A stretch of DNA of 64,000 nt from the NCBI GenBank assembly GCA_003254905.1, contig QANU01006985.1, positions 1,053,442 to 1,117,441 of the forward strand, given 5' to 3'. The notes beneath the pieces were generated by a model. The model saw only the letters and a program-made list of their open reading frames with translations, made no database searches and was not told the DNA's origin. Source of the stretch: Nissolia schottii. Lineage: Eukaryota; Streptophyta; Magnoliopsida; Fabales; Fabaceae. The translations under genes were made by a program, and so were the position numbers. Positions 28,128 through 41,107 of this stretch are shown in pieces (position 1 is the first letter of the stretch; every line of letters starts with the position of its first letter).

Positions 28128-28286
28128 AAATACACTTTCATTATTATAAATTTGTCGCTTAAAATAGTTTTACATTGTTATTCTAGATATAAGTTAGGAG
28201 TAGAAACAAATACGCTTTCATTATTATAAATTTGTCGCTTAAATAGTTTTACATTGTTATTATAGATTAAAGTTATTAGTAGAAAT
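28128..28286. repeat. Two-copy 80-bp tandem repeat
   Basis: Units 28128-28207 and 28208-28286 begin AAATACACTTTCATTATTAT and AAATACGCTTTCATTATTAT and stay closely alike to their ends (GTAGAAAC and GTAGAAAT), with a few substitutions and small indels. No function is seen; a simple local duplication explains it. Confidence 0.8.
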
Positions 28287-29230
28287 AAGTTAAGTCAAAC
28301 TTGTGTTATAAATTTTTTATGTGAGTCAGACTCATTATTTGTCAAAGACATTTTTTTAGTATGGTTTGACATGTGTTAGAAGCATGGCTTGGCTTAAAAC
28401 TGGGCGGGTCAACTTTTTTTTTCTTTATTCATATATTATTATAAATAAATTTATATTTAAAAAAATAAATATACACAACAAAAATAAATATATTACATTT
28501 GCATAAATTAGCATACCAAATCTAGTTTGGTGGTAGATTGACAATGAGTGACATGACTTATGCTCTAGTCTCACTTCATTATTTTTTTAATAATAATTAT
28601 ATATGAGTTTAAACATGTCGATTTATCAGATCAAATAGGCTTTGCAACTAGCTTAGGTCTGACTCATTTAACTAAATAGGTTTTACAATTGACCTAAAAT
28701 GGGTTAATTTTTAAACGATTCAAGCCATTGTAGGTCAGGCCACAAACTTTCTGTCAAGGACTTAATCTACTTTGACCCTTAGTTAGAGTAATTTGTACCT
28801 TAATCAAGATTGAATTATGTATGAATAGAACCACTAGGTTGACCTAATTGCGACCAAATCCAAAAACCTAAATCAGGCCTACCTAGATTCACAACTCACC
28901 TAAAGCCACGATAATTATGCAAGATTGCTTTTGGATTTCACTGCTCTTCCATTTTTTTCCTTTTAAAATTCTCTCTTCTCCTTTTTTTTCTTGTGAAATA
29001 TTGAATCATTGACCTTTTGATCATAGTAACTTTGATAAAGAACTATCCCTCAAAAAATAGCTTAAGCTAATAAAATAAAATAATTCTAATAGTTTTATAT
29101 TTTCTCTTTTTACAATGTTTGTGGAGCATAGTATCTTGTACAATTCATATGGTGCAAACTTTATTTTTTTTATACATTTAACTGTGCATAAAAATCAAAC
29201 CCATAACAAAATAAAAAAATATAGGACTGG

Positions 29231-29274
<44 letters not shown>

Positions 29275-29599
29275 GGATAATTGATACGGATTAAATGTGA
29301 GTCCAAATATGAGTTATTGACCCATCACATTCCGACCAAATTTAGGGATATGATACCATGGATCTCAACCCAATAATAAGACGTGTTATGTAGTCCACAT
29401 GTGACGTCATATATAGTTGATGATTGTCATATTACCATGTAATAAAAGTCCACCATGATGATAGGTGGTGTAATCATCCCAACATAACACATGAAGACGC
29501 AAAACGTTACAACAACGATCAAACAATTACATCGTTGGGAAGTACATAAGAATCACACATCTAAAGATAAGGTAGATTATAATCATTAATCACTTATTT

Positions 29600-29633
<34 letters not shown>

Positions 29634-31780
29634 TATATTAACTTGAGTGTTAGAGTCGTATTGCAAGTACTGCCCTTAGACTTATTGCGTTACAATTCAA
29701 GGTTTACTAGGAGGATAACAAATTATTTATGTGATCTTAGAGATGTTTGGAATAACGTAACGAGGTTCTGCACAGCAATCTTGTATTAAAATTTACCTCT
29801 TAGAAAATAAAAATCAAAGTTTCTTATTACCAAACAATAAAAAATCAATTTACTGGTTTAGGACGTGTTTTATGCCTAATACACGTGGAAATTAATCTTA
29901 TATATTACGCATCTTGGATCGATATGTATTTACACGAAGTCTTGCATCGATATATAGTATTAAGTCTAATATGATTGTTGCAAAAATGCATGTTGCGTGG
30001 TCCTCGTCTATTCCGTATAGCCTTGTCAACTTGTTCATGGACTCATTTCTAAGCATGTTTTTTCGCGTTTGCTAAAATTTTATTTTCCAAACTTTTTTTT
30101 TTCTATCATAATTTCAAAGTTTCAAACAGAAATATTATAAAATATAAAATACACACAATACAAACTTTGTTTGATACAAAGAATAATAATAATCCAATAA
30201 TACGTACGTAGATACAAGTTATGTACATTAGTTGTACTTTGATTGTATCGTTTAGTTATTCAGCAATGAAAACATGGCCTACATGGCCCTACTTCCACAG
30301 CAAGCACATTAATTTCATCCTCAACTTCTTCCCAACCAAAAACATTGATTGGTTCCTTGCCTTGTGATTGATATATACTGTCACCATAGGAAATTAAAAG
30401 AATTTTTTGTATGGTAGCGTGATGTTACTTGTATTATTAATTGTATTGTATATATAAAATAATGTTTTTGTTTGTGATCAATAATACACATCTAACATGA
30501 TGTTTTTACTATCAGTTTAAAAGTTCTCAGAAATTAACCGTTCACATTGCATGCATCATCAAACTTGAAGGCTGGAGGCAAAGGCTTAAGGATGATAACA
30601 ATGGTTAAATTTGTCCTTAAACTATAAAAAAATCAAATTTATCTCTGATACGGTCAAAAGTAGATTAAATTAGTTATTTGACATTGGTTAAGTTATTCTA
30701 TGTTAAGAACTAATTTGATTGACTTTTGACAATTTTAAAAAACAAATTTAATATTATTTATAATTTGAGAACGAGCTTGATTGTAACTATTAACCTTGTG
30801 GATGAACGTGAAAGTTTGAGGGAAATTTTAGTTTGAACAAGGAATGTTTGAATTGAACCCTTGACTTTGAGGCTTGTGAAAACAGTTCTTCGAGCAGAAG
30901 CTAATTTGAGGTACTCACCTTTATGGCTTATATATAGAGAGCTTAAATTCACAATCACGAAAACTAGTTAGGTTAGATTTGTTTCACTTTGAGCTGAATC
31001 TGTCTCTGAGTTAATTTTGCAGCTAACTTGGCCATTTTTGATTGCATACACTTTTATTACCCATATAATCCCAGGTGCATGTGGTATAAATGAACTAATT
31101 AAACCGCTTATGAGTTGAGTTTTAAATCCTTTTGCTCTCACCTACCAAAAAATAATAATTAAAAATCCTTTTGCTCCCTTTTATTCCAATTTTTATGATC
31201 ATTTTGGATTTGGATGATTTAAGCTGAGCTTCCTTGTAAGAGGAGAAAGTGAGAATTAAAAATATACACAATAATCACGAGTTTTATCATAGTTGATTAT
31301 TAAATTAAGTTTCTTAACATTTAGTCAAAGATTCAATCCTTGATAGTGGCGTGTACAAGGAGTTTTGTAGTCACATATAACCACTTTGATGCATAGATAT
31401 TCCTAGAGAGAACAAAAATTATGTACACATTAAGTTTGAAAATATTACTTTAAATATAAAAATGACTTATGATATACAAATAATTTCAAATTTATTTATT
31501 TATGGACTATTTTAAAATTGTAATGAGTTAATTTAAACATACCCGCAGTTATTATATAATTAATTTAAATCTCATTTAATTTTGTATTTATTTATATTTA
31601 AGTGAATAATGTATTTTTTTTTAAAACTATTTAGAGTGGGTAACTGTACTTTACCTAAAAAGAAAAGAGTGGGTAATTGTCGCGCGCTACGCTATCTTAG
31701 GGGAAAGGACATTTCCGTAATTTGAATTTGCTCCCAAATCTCAATCCTCTTTGGTTCAACTTCAACCCCTTCCCTGCTTC
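28287..31780. other. Intergenic DNA with TA microsatellites and a weak MITE-like stretch
   Basis: No gene is supported. (TA)n runs lie at about 29240-29268 and 29600-29638. At about 30596-30800 the ends look like loose inverted repeats (GGTTAAATTTGTCC against the complement of the bases near 30780-30797), suggesting an old MITE, but no clear target duplication was found. Bases 28620-28740 resemble decayed hAT-type MITE sequence. Confidence 0.4.
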
Positions 31781-31784
31781 GCTC

Positions 31785-31840
31785 GCTCGCTCTCTCTCTC
31801 TCTCACTCTCTCTCTCTCTGTGCGTAGCGCAAAACCCTAA
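31785..31840 (+). promoter_or_regulatory. CT-rich tract and telo-box before SMU2
   Basis: A CT microsatellite (about 31791-31818) is followed by AAACCCTAA (31832-31840), an exact telo-box. Telo-boxes close to the transcription start are common in plant genes for translation and RNA processing. The likely transcription start is nearby, about 75-130 bases before the ATG. Confidence 0.5.
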
Positions 31841-31914
31841 CCACAAAGTTACGTCGATTTCGAAATTCCAGCTTTGATTTCAACGTAGAAGGACGCCTCA
31901 ACAACGCTTCAGCA

Positions 31915-34900
31915 ATGACTGCGCCGAAGAGAAATTACAAAGAGAAACCCATTCGTCGCAAGTAAGTTCTATCCAATTTACGTTTATCTTAAATCTAAGC
32001 TCTTCTTGCACCGTAGTTAACATTTTCTTCCAATGGGAAGTTTTATTCCATAAATCGGTTGATATTTAGGTCTTAGAATTTAAGCTACGACGAGGGAACT
32101 TAGCTATGCCTATGTGCACCTTTCTGGATTCAGAAATTGGTTTTACAATTGTGTATTCCAATGGCTGCGAAAAAAGAGGTGAAAAAAAATGCTGATATAG
32201 ATACCTTACAATTGAATTTTCGGTTTATATTTATTTGGGAAAGAAGAAGTTGATGGAGGAGTGCTTAAATTTTGCATTCTATGTGTGATGATGAGTACGT
32301 GCATAGTTTTCTAATGCTAGAAATTGCACAGGGAAGAGAAACCGGAAGAACCAGAATTACCAAAATATAGAGATCGTGCTAAAGAGCGTAGAGAAGATCA
32401 GAATCCTGATTATGAACCGACGGAACTGGCATTTCATGCTGTTGCTCCTCCTGGCAATGTAGATCTACGGTGAGTTTCTTTCACTTTCTATTGTATTTGT
32501 GTCAGATATCATTGTTAAGATATAAATCCATTAACGTGCCTCTTACCGAACAGTTCAAAACTTTAAACTTTTGAGACATGTTATTGGAGCATCTATAACA
32601 AAGTAGTCCAGAGATTGAACCTTGTTGCCTTCATTCTTATGAATAAAAGTCAAAATTTCAGAACATGTTAAGATAGGTTTGTGCATTATGCATGCTTCAA
32701 GCCCAATCAACTCGTGTGAGGGGCGTGTTTAGATTTAAAATCATTCGTGTGTCTCTACCCAACAACTTAAGCTTTGGGAGAGATGGTTCATGTCTTCATG
32801 AGAAACACATTATTCATCTTTTGGTTTGGCTCAATTTGCATTTAATCACACTTAAAAAAATGAAAGAAATTTTTTTTGCACGTCTTCTAACAATCTGATA
32901 ATGTTTTGTAGGTCAGCTGATGCACACAAATTATCCATTGAGAAGAGCAAGTACCTAGGAGGTTTGTACTTGTACTGTTATTTTGTTTAGTTTTAGCTAT
33001 CTTGTTTTGTAAGAAACAAGTATTTTGATGTTTGTTTTCCTCAGGTATCTGTATTAATACATTTGTATAATCAATGCCAATTATTACGTTATATTTACTT
33101 CTTTTTTTTGGGGGGGGGGGTGTTTGGTAATCATATATCAAGTAGTGTATAAGATATATTGAAATTCTAGATTACCCATGTTTCACTTGTCATCCCTAGA
33201 CTGGGTGATCTTCAACTTCCTTATGTTTTAAACTGTAACATCTCGTAGGTAAGGGTTACTAGATACTTGGAATTTAGGAGTGCAAGTGCCAAATGCCTCC
33301 ATAACCTTTCTTTTTCTGTTACATGTTATTTTTTTTTTTCTGATTATATGACTCATAATAGTCCTTGCCTCTATTATTGCGAGCATGACTGTTGTTGGTG
33401 CAGCTTGAAATTAAGTGTTCATTGAATTTCTTATGCTAATAATGGAACGTGCTGGCTTTATTAATTTTGGCAGGTGATGTGGAGCACACACATTTGGTCA
33501 AAGGTTTGGATTATGCGTTGCTGAACAAAGTAAGAAGTGAGATTGACAAGAAGCCAGATGCTGATGATGTTGCTGATGGGAAGCCTAGGTATCTTTAAGT
33601 CAGAATTGTCAGTGATGGTGGTCATGTTGTTATACATATATTAATTAAAGCATTGTATGAATTCTTTAATTTTATTCTTTATGAATTTAAGTTTTAATAA
33701 CTGCTTGTGATTTGACAGAGCATCTAAGGAAGACCAACCAGTCTCAATTCGCACAGCAACTGCAAAGGTTTCTTTGAAGATTTCTATACAATATGAACTT
33801 GAGCATATTTTTGCAGTTTAAGTGTTAAATTGAAGCTCCCAATTGAATTGTTGTAGCTAACTGGTATCAATACCTTTCAATTTTTTTCCCTCTTTTTTTT
33901 CCAGTCAGTTTATCAGTGGATAGTGAAGCCCCATACCATCATTAAGACAAATGAAATGTTCCTCCCTGGTCGAATGACATTTATTTATAACATGGTGAGA
34001 TTTTCCGTATCCTTGTCATGGTTTTCGTGTTTATGAGTTTCATGAGCGTATCTCATTTTCAATTATCCTTCTTAGTTTTGAAAATTGATTTTGGGGTATT
34101 ACTTGCTCATACTATTATATAAGTGGTGTGGCCATTAGTGTCCATGTGTGTTTGCACATTCCAACAAATGAGCGTATTGGCATTATACGGATTCCATCCT
34201 CTTGGTCCTTGCTTACCTTCTACCGAAGAGGTTATTGTTGCATGTTAGAAGTCAGTACATCGTGTTGCCTTTGTTGACTAGTGTGAGCATCTTAGCTAAT
34301 TTTGTCTCTCTTGGCCTTTTTAACTTTCTGATGGTGTCTATGCTTTATTAGTACTGTAGGTTGTCTAAAGTAAAATCATCGTCATGAGAATTAGTTATGG
34401 AATGTTTTGGACCTTTAGCTAGTATTACATGTTGCATCCTGCTTCGTTTCAATATTTTGGATATGCATATAGTATGTGAGGCTTGATAATACTTGAAACT
34501 AATGAAGGGAAAGGAGAGTTGATCAGTTCACCAGAAGAACTGATATGCTGAGATAGGGTAGCTATGTTGGGAAGTTCAGGTTTAGACCTCACATATATGG
34601 ACTGGTTGATCTAAATTTTTTTTATAAGCTTATTTATTATTATCTAGAAGACTTTCTGACTGATTCCATTTTTGATACATTAGGAGAGTGGATATTTTCA
34701 TGACATTCCGACGACCTTGCACCGCAGTAAGGCTGATTGTCCAGTACCGGAGGTTATCATCTTGCTGATTCCTTGGTGACATTTGTTTTTCTACATAGTC
34801 TAGCTTGCTTAATATATGTTGCCTGATGTATTATGCTCGTTTTTCACAGGAAATGGTTACAGTTAATGTTGATGGATCTGTTCTAGATCGGATTGCTAAA

Positions 34901-36919
34901 ATCATGTCATACCTTCGTCTTGGTTCTTCCGGAAAGGTCTTAAAGAAGAAAAAGAAGGAAAAAGATGCAAAGGGTAATTGCTGCTCTGAGCAGATCTTCT
35001 GGGAGTACTGGATATTATTGTGTAGAGTAGAGGCATGGTTGTATCAGTTCATGCAATTTTCATCAAAACTTTGCTTGCACTGTTAGCTCTAAATTTGGTG
35101 AATTTCATGCTTTTTTGGCCTAATTATTGTCTGAGAAACGCCATGATGGTGCTGTTCTCAAAGTCAACTTTTGTGAAGATTTTCAATTATTATTTAAGGG
35201 GATGATTAAGTAAGTTTGTTATGAACTGTAACATATGTCAATGGTTGGGACACTTTTCTATCCTTACTTTCCTCCTTGTTCATCTCAATATTAAAGAAAC
35301 ATCCAGGAGATAATGGATGAAGGCATGATGCTATTGTTTTTGTTGTCTTATCTATCATTTTTCTGATAATTTTAATGGCAATGGTAATAGTTAATGTGCT
35401 CTCTGCACCGCCCATTTTGAAAACAGGAAAGAGTTTGGCTGTTGGTAATGGGCATGAAGAAGAGGATAAGCCATCATCAAAGGTTGAAGGTGGGAGGCCA
35501 AAGAATCAAACTGTGAGAGAATTTATCCCACCACCTCCACCTCCACCTCCATCAAAGAGAAGTCATGCTAACACAAGAGAGAAACAAGGCCCAGCTGTTG
35601 CTAGAGCAGAAGATGATGACATCTTTGTAGGTGAGGGTGTTGCGTATGAAGTACCTGGCAAAGACTTGAGCCAAAGCCCACTCTCTGAGGACATGGAAGA
35701 GTCTCCTAGGAACAAGGATAAACCTTCATATTTCACTGAACCTACTTATGGTCCTGTCCCACCTGCTGCGCTGCCTCAAGGGTGGCAAGAATCGGTAAGT
35801 TGGTGCTGGTGGAATATGAATTGAATGGTTTCCACTGTTTGATACGTTTTATTCTCTATAGATATTAAAATGAACAGTAGAACTAATAAAAAATACTTGC
35901 TCTGTATATTTCAATATTTCATGGTTTTTTGAGTTTCTATCCTCTTTGATATGACTGTTATCTCAGAATGGATATGATGTAATGCAAACACAAGCCTTGG
36001 CTGGGGGCTACCAAGGAGAGTGGCAGGAGTACCAGTATGCTGAACAACTGGCTTACCCTGATCAATACCTTCAGCCAGATATGCAGGCTTATGATCTGCA
36101 AGCAGGTGTAAATATTCCACAAGACCCACGTTTTATGACACAAGAAGAGAAGGATCGGGGTTTAGGTTCAGTGTTTAAGCGAGATGATCAGAGACTTCAA
36201 CAGCTGAGGGAGAAAGATGCTCGTGAAAAAGATCCAAATTTTATCTCTGAGAGTTATTCTGAATGTTACCCAGGGTATCAAGAATATAACCGCGAAATAG
36301 TGGATAGTGATGATGAAGATGACTTGTCGAAAATGGATATGGGTGGAAGGGTAAGTAGTTTTCGTTGGCAGTTACATTTCTTTTATGATTATGAGGAAAC
36401 TGACTGCAATGCTTTATATTTAGTTTCAACTAGTGTACAGTATAATATATATTTTCCTGATTTTAGTAAACTGCTAGATAAACCTATAGTGATTATTATA
36501 CTTTTATTCTCAAGATAACATTTCTTGGAGAAAACTCATGTTGATAACTTGGTTGTCTTGATTGAGGCATAGTGTTGTCTGCATTAAAGTCTTAACTGTG
36601 TGATGAGTTGAAAGTGACAATAATGAAATGTGCACTGTAATAGGCAAAGGGTCGTCTTCATCGATGGGACTTTGAAACTGAAGAGGAATGGGCCACTTAC
36701 AATGAGCAGAAGGAAGCTATGCCAAAGGCTGCATTCCAGTTTGGTGTGAAGATGCAAGACGGTCGGAAGACCAGAAAGCAGAACAAGGACCAGAAGCTCA
36801 CTAATGATTTGCACAAGATCAATAAGATACTTGCCAGAAAGAAGGAGAAGGATACAGACTGTGAGGGAGGCCACCATTATGATGATGAGGTACAACCTGG
36901 GAAGAAGCTTCGAGTATGA
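31915..36919 (+). CDS. SMU2: RED/IK-family splicing factor (SMU2 homologue)
   Basis: SMU2 (human RED/IK) is a nuclear protein of the precatalytic spliceosome that partners SMU1 and influences 5' and alternative splice-site choice. Eleven exons are placed: 31915-31961, 32332-32469, 32912-32961, 33474-33588, 33719-33767, 33905-33994, 34684-34752, 34850-34973, 35427-35794, 35967-36350 and 36644-36919. They sum to 1710 bases, giving 569 residues. The conserved N-terminal RED domain holds KYRDRAKERREDQNPDYEP, KSKYLGGDVEHTHLVKGLD and TFIYNM. The C-terminal RED domain holds RWDFETEEEWATYNEQKEAM and FQFGVKMQDGRKTR. Between them are a Lys-rich stretch, a run of eight prolines (about 35531-35554) and an acidic DSDDEDD patch. 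The family usually also has charged repeats; here these are short, as in plant homologues. Confidence 0.95.
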
Positions 36920-37943
36920 GTCTTAAGCCCTTGTAATATTTATAGAATGAGATGAGAATTCCATTTGTAGCTGAAGAAGGTTATGCATTAGAATAAATTT
37001 GTTTTTGTTTTCTTGCGATAGAAATCTTATTCAGGTTTTGTCTTCTTCATAGAACGACGGTAAATGGTACCAAGCTAGAACCATGCCTGTAAATTGATGT
37101 GGAATGTAACATAATCTACAAACTTGAAACTAGCGTTTACACCTTCAAGTTTCGTCATAGGAGGATGGAACTAAGATCACCATAATATCGTGGCTGTCCG
37201 TTGTTTTTTGCCTTCATTATCAATCTTGGTCTCTATGTTCGTTATAACGTAACTTTTTATTTTCGTCCACACGACATCCAAGTATCCCGTTATTAGGCAT
37301 TTTATATACACGATAATGGTAGTAACACTCCACATTGAGAGAAATCCTTAAAGGCAGCGTTTGTTTATATACAGAGACAAATTTTGTTTGTTTACTAGAC
37401 ACAACAATGTATTTTTGGACAAAAATTTCTATAATTTTTTTATCTCTGTTTTGTTGAGACACGGGGACAACCTTTTAGATTAAGATAATGTGTTTCTTCT
37501 GATATATATTTTTTATTAAATTAATGTAATAAGAATTTTAAATTATTTGGAGTGTGTTTTTTGTATTGCTTACATTAAACCAAAAATATATAGATATAAA
37601 TAAGTGTGTCTTGTACACTATCACCAAATAGAATATAAAATTGACTTGTCCACATATTTTTTATGTTTCTGTCTTCATGTCTTTATATTCCTTGCTTTGT
37701 CTCAACAATCAAATGTAGCAGAAGGGCATAACAAAATTACCTAGCCAAAAAGAAAATTAAGTTCATAGTTCTTGTCACGAGTTAACTAAATGACTAACTT
37801 ATCTCCCATTCTTTTGTTTAGTTGATAAAAGGGTACCCGTAAAAGAAAAAAGACGGACTATAATATTATGTCTCAATATTTTATTTCAAGTGTATCGATT
37901 TATTACTTTTGATTGTTGCAATTTTTGTGGAGGATGTGCTGAG
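36920..37943. other. 3' flank of SMU2 and intergenic DNA
   Basis: The first 100-250 bases are likely 3' UTR (AATAAA at 36991). The rest is AT-rich with no supported gene. Confidence 0.5.
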
Positions 37944-38106
37944 TAGGAGTGTATAATAGGTTTGGGTGACCCGACGACCTGACCCCTTTTGGTCAGGTTG
38001 GGTCAGTGGGTTGCACCCACATGACCAGTCACTTGTGTACGGTTGGGTGTTGAGTCTGAATTGTGAGATCCGGCTCCTCAATCCCGTATACCTGCATTTT
38101 TATTTA

Positions 38107-38145
<39 letters not shown>

Positions 38146-38418
38146 TTACATATATTAAAAACAAAGAATACATATTTTCTTTTTGTTATTAATTTGTTTT
38201 GGTTTAAGATCATTTTATGCATTAAAAGATAATATATATTTTTTAATTAAAAAAAGTTAAATAAAAAAATATGACGAGTCACTCGCCGACTCACATAACC
38301 CGACCCGACTCAGGCGGGTGCCCAACAAAAAAAATACAAAAATGACCTGACTCGTCTAAGGCAGGTTGGGTCTCAAACACAGACGGGTCCGACTCAACCC
38401 GACCCGAGTACATCCCTA
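37944..38418. mobile_element. hAT-type MITE with an ATT microsatellite inside
   Basis: The 475-bp element starts TAGGAGTGTA...GGTTTGGGT and ends as the approximate inverse ...CAACCCGACCCGAGTACATCCCTA. The flanks GTGCTGAG (37936-37943) and GTGGTGAT (38419-38426) match at 6 of 8 positions, a plausible aged 8-bp target duplication. TAGGG(N)TGTA ends rich in GGGT/ACCC are typical of a widespread dicot hAT MITE type. A (ATT)n run fills about 38104-38147. No coding is seen. Confidence 0.7.
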
Positions 38419-38426
38419 GTGGTGAT

Positions 38427-38979
38427 GTGACACGAAAATGAAAGGCATAAATACATTTTGGGCAGGGTAGCGAATTGGACTTGGAAGTGAATTAAGTTAG
38501 CTTATAATCTATTTTTGGCTCGGTTCGTCAATGACTCGATAAGTTGAATTAGGTAGCTCATGAGTCAAGTTTGAGTATAAGATTTTGACTCGTTTGTTAA
38601 ATGAGTCGAGTTTGAGTTTGATCATGTTTGATTTAATAGCTTGTGAGCCGATTCGATACAGACATACATATAATAATAATATATGCAAATATTATAATTT
38701 TTAAGGTGAATTATAGGTTAAATTATGTTTATATTGATTATAATCAACAAATATGACTTAATAATTTTGTATCATCCTTATGATATATAAATTGATCATA
38801 AATATGATATATACTTGTTAAGTTTTGAAAATTATACCAAACATCTAAGTAAAAAAAATTTGTTGAATAAAAAATTTAAGGCCAAATTTAAAATAATTAA
38901 TTTATATTTTATTTAAGTAGTCTCATGAATCAACTCAAACTCATTAATTTTTAAGTGAAGTTTGGGTCTAACAATTAGA
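38427..38979. other. Decayed repeat-like intergenic DNA
   Basis: Words such as GACTCG, GAGTCGAG and TTTGAGT recur (38515-38660), as in decayed hAT-type MITEs. No boundaries can be fixed. Confidence 0.35.
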
Positions 38980-38988
38980 CTCAATTGT

Positions 38989-39313
38989 GATTTTTTTTTA
39001 CTATAATGCCCTTATTACTAAAGTAAATTACCAAAATGTCCCTATTTCAAAACATATTACAGGAATACACATGTTTTGGCCAGCATGACACTCGTGGCCA
39101 CGTGGCTAGGCCACGTTAGATTCGCCAAACCTCTAGGCGAAGCCACATAAAATTCGACAATGCGATAAGCGAATCCCTATATAATTTGCCGACCTGCTTG
39201 GCGAATCACCCTCAAATTCGCCAACGTGGACGCTAAATCAGCACTATATTCGCCAACCGGTTTGGCAAATTCAATACAAATTTGACAACCGATTTGGCGA
39301 ATTTGCCCTCGAG
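38989..39313 (+). repeat. Left terminal inverted repeat of the MULE, built of TTCGCC palindromes
   Basis: It pairs with 49547-49815 on the other strand. From about 39120 it contains a series of imperfect palindromes of the form ATTCGCCAA...(C/T)TTGGCGAAT, each about 30-40 bases long, for example near 39120-39145, 39187-39208 and 39250-39270. Outside this the sequence is AT-rich and close to the right end (ACTATAATGCCC against ATTATAATGTTCC). Confidence 0.85.
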
Positions 39314-39927
39314 TAATTTCCACAATTTTATGTTTAAACCCCCTTTTATCTTTTATTTGCAAATAAAGTCTCTGGCCAAAATCATTGATTTTCCTCCGCA
39401 TTCTATCATACTATTTTCCCACTTGATCTGATCTTAATGGCATTTCTGAAGGGGTTGAACTCAAGCCTAAATCTTGTGACCCCATGTTAGTCATTGTTTG
39501 TAGGTTTATCTTGGTGCCGGATTGTTAATGCGTTGTCTTTGTGTGTTTGCTTTACTTGCAGGCATACTTGTGGTTTAGGCCTTTTTTTCAATCAGGAAAA
39601 AAGAAAAAAAAATCTTTGCAATTTTTTTATTTGGGGAATTATCTTCAGGTAAATAATACTGGCTGATAAAAAGATTTCGAATAACCTGAGTAGTCTCTAA
39701 AGGCTAATAAAGAATCACAATTCTTCAAACATAGTGGGAACTAACATCAGCCTTCACCTCAATCTTTAAAAGGAAAAGATTGACTGATGATTAATTCTTC
39801 AACTCCAGGAAGATAATTACCTGAACCTCCAACTAGTTAATAATAGTAACCCCAACATAGAAAAATGGGTTATTTGTATAAAAATAAAAAAATAATGAAA
39901 CAGTACATGAACAGCGGTCCATAATAG

Positions 39928-39960
<33 letters not shown>

Positions 39961-41107
39961 GCTAGATTTATATATCTTGACCAAAATCAGCACCCTCTAG
40001 ATTAAAATCAATAGAAACCCCTAAATTTGTAACTCAACAATTGACAAAGAGAAGGACTCCATTGGAATCCAAGGCAAGGAAGGGCATGTAACTTTGGTGG
40101 TGGAGGTGCCAAGGCTTCTTGGTCATTCTTTGTTTGATGTGCATAAATGATGATAATGATGATTTTCTCCTTGCTAATAAGGGATTCTAAGTTGATTAAG
40201 GTTTCTAATTATGTGATTAAGCCTTAACTAGACTAGTTTAAAAGTTTCTATTAAGACTAGGAGCAAAATGGTAACCTTTTATCACTTATAATCTTGATTA
40301 TGATAATAAACCCTTAATTAGGTAATTAGACTATGGTTATAAGTGTCACCTTCGAGCACCCACATTGCTCGGAGATGACATAACATAAACTAGGAAAATG
40401 CCTTACATGGAAAGGATCTTCTCTAAGTGCATAAATGTACTAAAGAATGTGAAAAAGACAATTAGAAGTGCCTACTTATCCAAAGTATGAAGAAAAAGCT
40501 AACAAGGGGGCTTTATATTTATAAGAGGTGATCCATAATACTCCCATTAATGTTGGGTGATGTGGGACTTCTTGCTCAAAGAGCGTCATTACGCTTAGGT
40601 CCTAACACAATCGCGCTCCCAAGGCGCCATTACGCTTTGACTATTACACCAAAAATGTCTCTGAGGATATCTAGGACCCCTAGGCCCTTTGAGACCCTTC
40701 CTAAGGTATCAATAACCTTTCCCAATGACATATAAGGTACGAAGCATCATAGAAAGGGGAATAGGACCTAATGACCTTTAGTCTTGCCATGCTAGGCAAA
40801 CAATGTTGGATGTTGATAATAAGGGAACATTTCTTATTCCAAAATACCTTCATGTACAAGTATTTTCGCAATGGGAATTTTATGGAGGTGAAGATGTTAA
40901 GTCATTGGATATAGTTTATTTGTCATGTAGGTGATATAAAATTTACGTTTCAAACAAAAATAAGAGTTGCACATTTATATAAAATTGCATATAATAAAAA
41001 TACATAAGTTAAAAGTACGTTACATAAAATTAAAATAACTGACTTAAAGATAACAAATTTAACAAAGTCAACAAAAAAACCAAATTAAATTAAAGCTAAC
41101 AAAGCCA

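Noticed and set aside
30596-30800. Possible old MITE with loose inverted ends
   Set aside because: Inverted ends match only in part and no target duplication was found; mentioned within the intergenic entry but not claimed.
40330-40740. Somewhat GC-richer stretch inside the MULE resembling retroelement sequence
   Set aside because: No ends, duplication or coding could be fixed, so no separate element is called.
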